Part shown: positions 1 through 6,898 of the stretch, in pieces
Numbering within the stretch: the stretch's first letter is position 1
How the letters are laid out: each line of letters opens with the position of its first letter
NCBI GenBank assembly: GCA_028823035.1
Contig: JAPKCI010000026.1
Span: 1-45,061, forward strand
Direction of reading: 5' to 3'
Length of the DNA stretch: 45,061 nucleotides
From: Rubripirellula sp.
GTDB taxonomy: Bacteria > Planctomycetota > Planctomycetia > Pirellulales > Pirellulaceae
Notes under the pieces: model-generated
Told to the model about the DNA's origin: nothing
The model's database searches: none
The model's input: the letters and a program-made list of their open reading frames with translations, nothing else
Translations under genes and position numbers: made by a program

Positions 1-129
1 GAAAAACTGAATGAGGATCCCTATAACTTTGGTTGGATTGTCAAGGTTGAGGTGAGTCAAGAAAACAACGTCGATTCGCTCTTGGACCATGTTGCCTATC
101 AGAAGCAGTGTGCCGAATCAGGATCATGA
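1..129 (+). CDS. gcvH: Glycine cleavage system H protein, C-terminal 42 residues (5' truncated by window)
   Basis: Reading from base 1 in frame 1 gives 42 residues and a TGA at 127-129. The text EKLNEDPY-x-FGWIVKVEV followed by LLD-x2-AY is the standard C-terminal end of GcvH, after the lipoyl-lysine hairpin, which lies upstream of the window. GcvH carries the aminomethyl group between the P and T proteins of glycine decarboxylase on a lipoyl lysine. Its stop overlaps the start of the next gene in an ATGA arrangement. That gene is a LipM-like octanoyltransferase, the enzyme type that first acylates GcvH, so the two are almost certainly co-translated. The call rests on the C-terminal motif only. 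Confidence 0.85.
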   Translation, partial: EKLNEDPYNFGWIVKVEVSQENNVDSLLDHVAYQKQCAESGS

Positions 130-914
130 AAACGAGATCAGGTAAGGTTGCTGCGGTGATACCCAAAGCCGGGCGTTTGATCTCAATAGCCACCGGTGAC
201 GCCGCAGAAAATATGGCAATTGATCAGGCTCTCCTTGAGTCGGTTACTCGCAGCGGGGTTCCCGTGCTGCGGTTCTACCAGTGGTCATCGCCCACGCTGT
301 CACTGGGTTACTTCCAGAGCGTTGAAACGCGGGCAGACCACGCAGAAAGTGCGGATATTGCTTGTGTCAGGCGTGCGACGGGAGGCGGTGCCATCGTCCA
401 TGACCGAGAACTGACTTATAGCATCTCAATACCGGTGCCGGCCGGGCAGGCCGGGCCAAGATTCGATCTCTATCGTCAGACTCATGCGGCGATTGCCGAC
501 TCTCTTGCCTGTATCGGGGCCTCTGCGGTGCCCCATCGGTTGACTGGTTCCGATTCGAGTGAAGAGGCTAATTCTGTAAAATTTCTTTGTTTTCAACGAA
601 GAACGGCGGAGGATTTGATCGTCAGTGGGTACAAAGTTTTGGGCAGCGCACAGAGAAAAAATCGCACAGCCGTGCTGCAGCATGGCAGCCTTTTGCTGCA
701 GTCGAGTGTTTACGCTCCGCAATTGCCGGGGATCAACGATTTAGTGTCGAAACAGGTGGTTCCTGAAGAAATAGCCTCGCTTATTGTGCAATGTCTGACC
801 GTGCGTCTGGGCCTCCAGTGGCAGACGGATGGCATTTCACCGCAGGAAAGAAGCGATGCCGAGTTGATTTCCGCGGAACGCTTCGGCGGTTTGACTTGGA
901 CGAATCGGCGATAG
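126..914 (+). CDS. lipM: Octanoyltransferase LipM-like (BPL/LplA/LipB family)
   Basis: A 262-residue protein of the cofactor transferase family. It transfers octanoate from acyl carrier protein to the lysine of lipoyl domains such as GcvH, the first step of lipoate assembly. Visible motifs are RRATGGGAIVHD (about residues 82-93) in the acyl-binding loop, Cys155 in a CF pair at the LipM catalytic position, and the Lys170 motif GYKVLGSAQR followed by LQHGSLLL. The Cys is what separates LipM from LplA ligases. I chose ATG 126, which overlaps the gcvH TGA as ATGA; an in-frame ATG at 108 would lie inside gcvH. No Shine-Dalgarno is visible, as expected for a coupled start. LplA-type ligase activity is the alternative but less likely, because the Cys context matches LipM. 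Confidence 0.82.
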   Translation: MKTRSGKVAAVIPKAGRLISIATGDAAENMAIDQALLESVTRSGVPVLRFYQWSSPTLSLGYFQSVETRADHAESADIACVRRATGGGAIVHDRELTYSISIPVPAGQAGPRFDLYRQTHAAIADSLACIGASAVPHRLTGSDSSEEANSVKFLCFQRRTAEDLIVSGYKVLGSAQRKNRTAVLQHGSLLLQSSVYAPQLPGINDLVSKQVVPEEIASLIVQCLTVRLGLQWQTDGISPQERSDAELISAERFGGLTWTNRR

Positions 915-1234
915 GCCGCGTTAGCTCTAGCGGGTGGGTTGTTACCGTAAAGCACGCTTGTGGTAGTAGATTGTTGCAATAAATGAGTTCGGTAAGCTGT
1001 TTTCTGAGCGATGAAACTACTTAAACTGATACACTCCTGTTCCTATTCGTATTTCGTACTCTGAATGATTCAGTGTTGGGCAACTTCGCACTGTTGAGCT
1101 GCCTTGCACGTTTGCGCTCGGGTGTGAGAATGATGCCGGCGAGCACAGAGGATTGATACGCTTGCCACGAGTTTGGCCATTCAAGGCCTTTTAAACTCTC
1201 GCAGTCCGTATCGACAAATAATCGGGAGCAACTT
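915..1234. other. 320-base intergenic region
   Basis: No convincing gene is seen on either strand. The minus-strand frame crossing this stretch runs into the FHA gene and has no family features. A perfect 13-base palindrome lies at 1061-1073. No T-rich terminator follows lipM. A purine-rich GGGAGC at about 1223-1228 lies just before the FHA gene start. Confidence 0.5.
1061..1073. repeat. 13-base palindrome (CTGAAT-G-ATTCAG)
   Basis: Perfect 6+1+6 inverted repeat in the gap between lipM and the FHA gene, about 160 bases before the FHA start. It is too short for a terminator and is not followed by T residues. It could be a protein-binding site or chance. Confidence 0.35.
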
Positions 1235-1954
1235 ATGCAGGTAATTCTAAAGGTCCTTAGTGGGAGCCACGAGGGTCGCGAAATTAGTGTGTCTGGCGAA
1301 AAGTTTCTTATCGGCCGCAGTGAGTCTTGCCAGTTGCGGCCCAAGAGCGAGTCGGTCAGTCGGAAGCACTGCATTATCGTGTTCAAGGACAATCGGGTAC
1401 TGATTCAGGACTTGAAGAGTCGTAACGGAACCTATGTCAACGACAAGCGGTTGCCGACAGACAAGGCGAAAGTTCTTGCGGGTGGTGATCATCTGCGAGT
1501 CGGCAAGTTGAACTTTGAAGTGGTGATTGAGCATGGGCTACAGGCACCCAAGAAGCCAGAGGTTGCCGACATGAGTGATGCAGCGGCCAGAACCGTCGAA
1601 GCTGGATCTCACGATAGTCGCTTCGAAGAAGTGGATGTCGATTCATGGCTCGATGAAGCGGATCAAGTTGATCGTGTTCGCAAACTCTCCGATCCCGAAA
1701 CACGCCAGTTCCAAATCAAATCCGGTGTACTTACAGATAGTGATATAGGCACAGATGCCAGTGTTGACGATGGCGTTGGTGCCGGTGGGGATAGCACCGA
1801 TTTGTCGGTGAGCGATGTGAAAGGTGATGATGTCAAAAAGAAACGCGAAAAGCCGAAGCCAGGGAAACTGCCCAAGGACTTCCAAAAGTCGATGACCGAC
1901 AATTCTCGGGATGCTGCTGACACTGCCTTAAAACGCTTTTTCAGTGGTCGCTAA
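1235..1954 (+). CDS. FHA (forkhead-associated) domain protein
   Basis: A 239-residue cytoplasmic protein. The FHA fold covers about residues 4-96 and shows all signature positions: GRS at 27-29, SRKH at 42-45 and SRNGTYVN at 62-69. FHA domains bind phosphothreonine peptides, so the protein probably reads phosphorylation made by Hanks-type kinases, one of which lies at 29085. Residues 100-200 are acidic and low in hydrophobics. The C-terminal 40 residues are Lys/Pro-rich, with a KKKREKPKPGKLPKD stretch, and are probably disordered. The weak ribosome site GGGAGC precedes ATG 1235. The gene stands 120 bases before the ECF sigma gene on the same strand, possibly in one transcript. The partner is unknown. 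Confidence 0.8.
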   Translation: MQVILKVLSGSHEGREISVSGEKFLIGRSESCQLRPKSESVSRKHCIIVFKDNRVLIQDLKSRNGTYVNDKRLPTDKAKVLAGGDHLRVGKLNFEVVIEHGLQAPKKPEVADMSDAAARTVEAGSHDSRFEEVDVDSWLDEADQVDRVRKLSDPETRQFQIKSGVLTDSDIGTDASVDDGVGAGGDSTDLSVSDVKGDDVKKKREKPKPGKLPKDFQKSMTDNSRDAADTALKRFFSGR

Positions 1955-2073
1955 GGGGAACGGATCCGTGTTTGTTTTAGACCATTTGGGAACCACTAGG
2001 CCGTTGTGACTTTGCCTCAAGCTGGAAAAGCGATTCTTGGGGCGTAACGCGAACCGTTTAAAGTGAGTGGAGC

Positions 2074-2697
2074 ATGCAAGATTCTAACGCACTGCTCGTC
2101 AAACGATTCCGCGATAATGATGAGCGTGCATTCTCAAAGCTTGTGGGCAGACACTACTCGCTTGTCTTTCGAGTTTGCCTGAAAATTCTGGGGCATCGTC
2201 AAGATGCCGAGGACGCAACGCAGGAGACGTTTTCGCGTTTCGTAAAGTATCTCGATCGGTGGGACACGCGTCGCCCGCTAGAGCCTTGGTTGGTCACGAT
2301 TGCGGGCAATCGCAGTAAAACATTTCTTGCCAAGCGTCGCGCTCACCAATCACTTTCTAGAATGCTGGAACCAGTCACGGACGAGGTGAATATTGGTCGG
2401 CAGGCGGATGGACTTCGAGAGGAACTGTTGCGTGCGTTGGCCCAGGTGCCAGATCGTCAAAAAACGGCGTTTGAATTGTTCCATGAGCATTCGCTCAGCT
2501 ACGCCGAAATCGCCGATCATCTGGGGTGCCCAGTGGGAACAGCCAAGACTTGGGTTCATCGAGCCCGTACAAGTGTGATCCAGATTCTTCAGCAGCGTGA
2601 AGTGCTCGCCACCCGCCAGAACCGGCATACCCGCGTGAGCGACAAGAGCCAGGTGGAAATGAACGACGCTTGTTCGGCTAAAGGCAGCAGAAAGTGA
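2074..2697 (+). CDS. ECF-type RNA polymerase sigma factor
   Basis: A 207-residue sigma-70 family protein with only regions 2 and 4, as in extracytoplasmic-function sigmas. Region 2 covers about residues 8-90, with DAEDATQETF at 44-53 in the core-binding helix. Region 4 covers about 115-172, with the helix-turn-helix LSYAEIADHLGCPVGTAKTW at 141-160. A 35-residue polar tail follows. It directs polymerase to a regulon, probably in response to an envelope signal, because the next gene 12 bases downstream encodes a membrane protein with a zinc-anti-sigma motif. GTGGAGC at about 2067-2073 abuts ATG 2074. The exact ECF subgroup cannot be told by eye. Confidence 0.92.
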   Translation: MQDSNALLVKRFRDNDERAFSKLVGRHYSLVFRVCLKILGHRQDAEDATQETFSRFVKYLDRWDTRRPLEPWLVTIAGNRSKTFLAKRRAHQSLSRMLEPVTDEVNIGRQADGLREELLRALAQVPDRQKTAFELFHEHSLSYAEIADHLGCPVGTAKTWVHRARTSVIQILQQREVLATRQNRHTRVSDKSQVEMNDACSAKGSRK

Positions 2698-2709
2698 GGA
2701 GACTAGACG

Positions 2710-3240
2710 ATGAATTGTGAAAACTTCGCCCAACGGATGTACGAGCGACTGGATCAACGCATGCCTCCAGAGTCTGATCTCCAGTTGGCTCGGCATGCGA
2801 GTAACTGCACGAACTGTCGGTCGCAGTTGGAAATGTGGGGCAAGATCGCTCCGCTGATGACGCCTGATACGCCCGTTCCTGGGGCTGTTGCCGAAGCTGA
2901 TTTGAGTGCTGATTTGAAGGGATTGAGAGCGATTCTGCCGCTCATGACCGCCGGTTTGGCTGCTGCGATTTTGATAGCAGCCGTTGGAATTTCTCCCACA
3001 AAACTGTCTCCACAGCCGACAATAGTAGATGCACCAACATCGTCGTCCACGCCGATATTGGCTCAGGCGACTGGAGAACTAGACCCAGTGGTTTGGTGGC
3101 GTAGCGTTCAAGATCGTGATTGGGTGGGAGAGACGATGCCCACCGTCCGGTCTGTGAAGGAAGGAGTCGCGCCACTGGGACGGATGTTGGTGCGTGCCGT
3201 CACAATCTTGACGATTGGCGGTGAAGGCCGGACCTCCTGA
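2710..3240 (+). CDS. Membrane anti-sigma factor-like protein (zf-HC2 type)
   Basis: A 176-residue protein. The N-terminus carries His29-x3-Cys33-x2-Cys36, the zinc-anti-sigma (ZAS) pattern that grips ECF sigma factors. A hydrophobic helix at about 76-94 forms one membrane span. A short periplasmic tail of about 80 residues follows. The gene begins 12 bases after the sigma gene, with GAGGAGAC about 7-14 bases upstream, so the pair is almost surely co-expressed and functionally linked. The expected role is to hold the sigma factor at the inner membrane until a signal releases it. The last residues before the stop are arginine and threonine-serine. The next gene's start lies 16 bases downstream. 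Confidence 0.75.
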   Translation: MNCENFAQRMYERLDQRMPPESDLQLARHASNCTNCRSQLEMWGKIAPLMTPDTPVPGAVAEADLSADLKGLRAILPLMTAGLAAAILIAAVGISPTKLSPQPTIVDAPTSSSTPILAQATGELDPVVWWRSVQDRDWVGETMPTVRSVKEGVAPLGRMLVRAVTILTIGGEGRTS

Positions 3241-3256
3241 TCGAAAAGTAATTCCC

Positions 3257-5602
3257 ATGATCAAGTCACCTTTTACACGCTGGGTCACTTGTGTCTTCGT
3301 CGCATGCTGCCTCGAGCATTTGCCAGCCTCAGCCGAGCAGTTGTTTCGGCTTCGAAATAATCTGGTATTGCGAGGGTCCATGGCCAAAATCGCAACTCTG
3401 AAAGATGGCTTCGGAGCGGCTTCAGCAGGTGAGACCCACCTGAGGCCGATTTGGTTGATCGATGATGGTCTGCGGCGCATTTACATTCATGGCAAAGGCA
3501 TGGTTGCCGTTGATCCGGTGGATATAGGCGAAATGGAACGCAATCTCGAGTTTTGGCAACCAAAGCCGTTGGCTGGGAAAATTGTCGGAGGCTTGGGGAC
3601 CATTCAAGGCGTTTCTCCCTTCAATGATTATGGAAGAAGGATTCTGACGGTGCGCGGTCCCGATGGTGGACCTGTACGGATCATCCAAGGAATTTCTGAA
3701 ATCAATTCACGGTATGCAAAGTTGCTTGCGTTGAAGGGCAAGCCAACTCTGAATTGGGATATGAGAATCTCTACTCGCACGCTTGATTCCTCCACGCTCA
3801 ACCGAATTTTTAAGAAACGAACCGATCCGTTGGACTTGAATGCTCGGCTGGAGGTGGTGCGGTTCTTCATTGCCGCTGAACGTTACCAGGAAGCGAAGGC
3901 TGCATTGCAGTCCACCATCGATGATTTTCCAGACGAAGTTGAGTTGGTGCCACAGTTGGCGGCCTTGACCAAACGCCAGGCAGAGCAGTTGCTTTCGGAG
4001 GCCAATGATCGAGCAGACGCCGGGCAGTATCAACTCGCACGCAGCATTCTTGAAGGTTTTCCTCTGCAGGAGGTGAGTCGGATCACCAGAATTCAGGTTG
4101 AGGATGCCTTGAAGGCCCTCAACGACCCTGCTCAGCAAGCGACACAACTGATGGAACGCTTGCGTGGACATGTTGCCCAGTTGGCGGCAAACCAGCGCAA
4201 CAGTCTGACAGCCATGCTTGATGAAATGGAGAAGGGGCTTTCGGCTGATACGCTGTCTCGCCTAAGTGATTACGAGCGATTGGGCGAGGCCGATAATCTG
4301 CCTATCGACAATCGGGTAGCCTTGGCTATTGCGGGTTGGATGCTGGGTGCAGGCTCTGGAGAGCAAAACCTGAGTATCGCGATTTCGTTGATTCAGGTGC
4401 GTAAGCTTGTCGCTGAGTATCTGGCCACCCCAGACGACGCCCGCCGCAAAGCCATCCTGGATGAATTGGGCAATCTCGAGGGTAGTGAGCCGGAGTATGT
4501 TGATCGCATATTGCCACTGTTGCCACCCACATTGCCATGGCCAGAGGGTTCACCGAGTGAGCAGGTGCCTGGCATGTTTCAGGTGGCTACAGAGTCCTGC
4601 CAATACGTAATCCAACTGCCGCCTGAGTATGATCCACTGCGTGAGTATCCGTGCGTGGTTGCGTTGCATGAGTCACGCGCTCCGATAGAGAACCAGTTGG
4701 ATTGGTGGTCGGGTGCTTACCGTGAGCAAATCCAGGCCAGAATAGGCTATGGATCACGTAGTGGCTTCATTGTCATGGCGCCAGTCTGGTCACGACCTGA
4801 TCAGCGCGCGTATGAATACACACCGAGGGAACATCAACGCGTACTGACTGCCGTTCGTGATGCGATGCGAAGAGCATCGATTGATTCAGACCGAGTCTTC
4901 ATTACCGGGCATGGCGAAGGAGGTACCGCGGCGTGGGATATTGGGCTGGCCCATCCTGACTTGTGGGCTGGAATGATTTCGGTCAGTGGAACGCCCGACA
5001 AGACGATTCCACATTATGAACCGAATTCACGCCATCTGCCACTTTATATGGTGATGGGCGAGTTAGATGGGGCCAAAGCTGGTGGAGCCATACTGAATGA
5101 TTACATGACCTTCAATCATGATGCGATGGTAGTTATGTACCGTGGGCGCGGGCGAGAGTATTTCTATGATGAAATACCGCGACTTTTTGAATGGATGAGT
5201 TTGGGGTCACACCGGCGTCGTGCAATGCCTCGTGAAATCGAGGCGGCTACGATCCGCGAGGGTGATCAGTTCTTTTGGTGGTTGGAATTGGGGGCTCTAA
5301 AGCCCGGTGTTGCCGTCGACCCAATTCTGTGGGATCAAGCCAGTCGAATTCGTGCGGGAAAAGTGACTGCTTCCATCGGCCCTGACAATCAGATCCGCGT
5401 GCAGCGAGGGCCTGCTGATCTGTTTCGCCTACAGTTACGTCCAATGGCAGGTATTCTCGATCTCAATCAGGAAATCATCGTTCGAGAGGGGAGTCGTACG
5501 AAACGAGTTCAATTCGATGGCTCACTCCGCACCATGCTGGAGGACGTGCGTCAGCGGGCCGATCGGAAACGGGCATTTTGGATGACCGTGGTGATCCCTT
5601 AA
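3257..5602 (+). CDS. Secreted alpha/beta-hydrolase-like protein with TPR-like middle, catalytic Ser replaced
   Basis: A 781-residue protein beginning with a signal peptide: basic MIKSPFTRW, then a hydrophobic stretch to about ASAEQ. I chose ATG 3257 because the preceding in-frame residues up to 3215 overlap the anti-sigma gene and delay the signal. The middle (about 195-300) is helical and TPR-like. Residues about 450-670 read as a peptidase/esterase-type alpha/beta-hydrolase, with a typical YVIQLPPEYDPLREYP entry strand and the nucleophile elbow GHGEGGTAAWD at about 551-561. In active relatives the third position of GHSxGG is Ser; here it is Gly (bases 4913-4915). The protein may therefore be a binding or scaffold protein rather than an enzyme. 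It forms one transcription unit with the sigma/anti-sigma pair. Confidence 0.7.
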   Translation: MIKSPFTRWVTCVFVACCLEHLPASAEQLFRLRNNLVLRGSMAKIATLKDGFGAASAGETHLRPIWLIDDGLRRIYIHGKGMVAVDPVDIGEMERNLEFWQPKPLAGKIVGGLGTIQGVSPFNDYGRRILTVRGPDGGPVRIIQGISEINSRYAKLLALKGKPTLNWDMRISTRTLDSSTLNRIFKKRTDPLDLNARLEVVRFFIAAERYQEAKAALQSTIDDFPDEVELVPQLAALTKRQAEQLLSEANDRADAGQYQLARSILEGFPLQEVSRITRIQVEDALKALNDPAQQATQLMERLRGHVAQLAANQRNSLTAMLDEMEKGLSADTLSRLSDYERLGEADNLPIDNRVALAIAGWMLGAGSGEQNLSIAISLIQVRKLVAEYLATPDDARRKAILDELGNLEGSEPEYVDRILPLLPPTLPWPEGSPSEQVPGMFQVATESCQYVIQLPPEYDPLREYPCVVALHESRAPIENQLDWWSGAYREQIQARIGYGSRSGFIVMAPVWSRPDQRAYEYTPREHQRVLTAVRDAMRRASIDSDRVFITGHGEGGTAAWDIGLAHPDLWAGMISVSGTPDKTIPHYEPNSRHLPLYMVMGELDGAKAGGAILNDYMTFNHDAMVVMYRGRGREYFYDEIPRLFEWMSLGSHRRRAMPREIEAATIREGDQFFWWLELGALKPGVAVDPILWDQASRIRAGKVTASIGPDNQIRVQRGPADLFRLQLRPMAGILDLNQEIIVREGSRTKRVQFDGSLRTMLEDVRQRADRKRAFWMTVVIP

Positions 5603-5706
5603 TATCTTGGCGTCGGTCAATCGTGAAATTTCCCTTTCCACCAAATCGCTGTTTTGTGGCATTACCGTTGCTGATTAGGATAGCAGCCTGCATTAGCCCG
5701 CCCGAC

Positions 5707-5756
5707 GCTCTGCTCCGGACTCCCCTGCTCTGTTCCGGACTCCCCCCCCTGCTCTG
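5707..5756 (+). repeat. C-rich tandem repeat, two and a third imperfect units
   Basis: GCTCTGCTCCGGACTCCCCT (5707-5726) is followed by GCTCTGTTCCGGACTC plus a longer C run (5727-5750), and then GCTCTG starts again at 5751. The units differ by one substitution and a C-run expansion. The repeat lies in the 277-base gap before the isomerase-like gene. It probably arose by slippage; no function is visible. Confidence 0.7.
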
Positions 5757-5879
5757 GATATGGCCCAAGTCCGTTGCGAATTGTTCGTCCGGGTCGAGGG
5801 CACCCCGGGCAACATCAGTGGCAGAAACATCTATAATAGGTGTCCCAGTCCATCGTCAATGATCCCCTGAGGTATTCCA

Positions 5880-6773
5880 GTGAAACGCCGCGACTTTTTG
5901 ACTTCGAATGTAGTGTTGGCGGGTACTGCGATCGCTGCTGCCAGCCAAGTAAATCAGGAACAACTGGTTGCCCAGGAAAGAGAGGGCAAGGCTGCTCGAG
6001 GAAGGGTACGTCAATCGGTAATGGGCTGGTGTTTCAAACCCATGGATGCTGTGACCCTTGCAAAACACTGCAAGCGGATTGGGCTGGAGGCAATTGAGGG
6101 GATACCTAGCAACCAATATGACGCTGTCACTGAGATCGGCTTGAAAATATCGTTGGTCTCAAGCCACGGATTTGCTAAAGGTCCCGTTGATCCCAAAAAC
6201 CACGCCGAAGTTGAAAAGAAGCTTCGCAACGGTATTGATTTGGCGGTTAAATATGGCGTTCCCAATGTCATTACTTTTACCGGGATGTCGACAGTTGGGA
6301 TTTCTGATTCGGCGGCACGCAAGAATTGCCTTGACTGCTGGAAACGAGTCATTCCCTATGCTGAAGAGAATAAAATTGGACTGGTTCTTGAGCATCTTAA
6401 TAGCAAGGACGACTCACACCCCATGAAAGGACATCCCGGTTACTGGGGTGACGATTTGCATCGGTGTGCCGAATTGGTGACAGAAGTGGGATCCCCCAAC
6501 TTCAAATTATTGTTTGATGTGTACCACGTACAGATCATGAACGGAGATTTGATCCGGAATATTCGCCGCTATAGCGACATTGTGGGGCATTATCACACGG
6601 CAGGGAATCCAGGACGTGGAGAGCTGGATGATTCACAGGAAATTAACTATCCACCAGTCATTCGTGCGATAATGGAAACAGGCTATCAGGGATTCATTGC
6701 GCAAGAGTTCATTCCGACTTCGAAAGATCCAGTGGCCTCCCTTCAGCAGGCATTCGATGTTTGTAATGTTTAG
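5880..6773 (+). CDS. Secreted sugar isomerase/epimerase-like TIM-barrel protein (hydroxypyruvate isomerase-like)
   Basis: A 297-residue protein starting with GTG. The N-terminus KRRDFLTSNVV followed by an Ala-rich stretch is a twin-arginine (Tat) export signal, common for this family in planctomycetes. The rest is a xylose-isomerase-like TIM barrel of the Hyi/IolE type. It has the segments LVLEHLNSKDD, LLFDVYHVQIMNGD, VGHYHTAGNPGRGE and FIAQEFIPT, whose Glu, Asp, His and Glu side chains form the divalent-metal site of the family. The substrate cannot be read from sequence; hydroxypyruvate/tartronate semialdehyde is the namesake reaction, but exported members probably act on other sugars. The gene appears monocistronic, with a 125-base gap to the next. 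Confidence 0.78.
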   Translation: MKRRDFLTSNVVLAGTAIAAASQVNQEQLVAQEREGKAARGRVRQSVMGWCFKPMDAVTLAKHCKRIGLEAIEGIPSNQYDAVTEIGLKISLVSSHGFAKGPVDPKNHAEVEKKLRNGIDLAVKYGVPNVITFTGMSTVGISDSAARKNCLDCWKRVIPYAEENKIGLVLEHLNSKDDSHPMKGHPGYWGDDLHRCAELVTEVGSPNFKLLFDVYHVQIMNGDLIRNIRRYSDIVGHYHTAGNPGRGELDDSQEINYPPVIRAIMETGYQGFIAQEFIPTSKDPVASLQQAFDVCNV

Positions 6774-6898
6774 TCGTTTGGTTGGAACCCGCAGTGAGAG
6801 TTGTGTGTCTTACCATGGAGCGGAAGATAACTTTCGCTGCCGACCCCTTCCTGAATTGAGCTTGTTCACCGCCCGGTGATTTGTTTTACGTGCCCGAC

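Noticed and set aside
1021-1392. Minus-strand frame of 123 residues crossing into the FHA gene
   Set aside because: No family features and antisense to a clear FHA gene.
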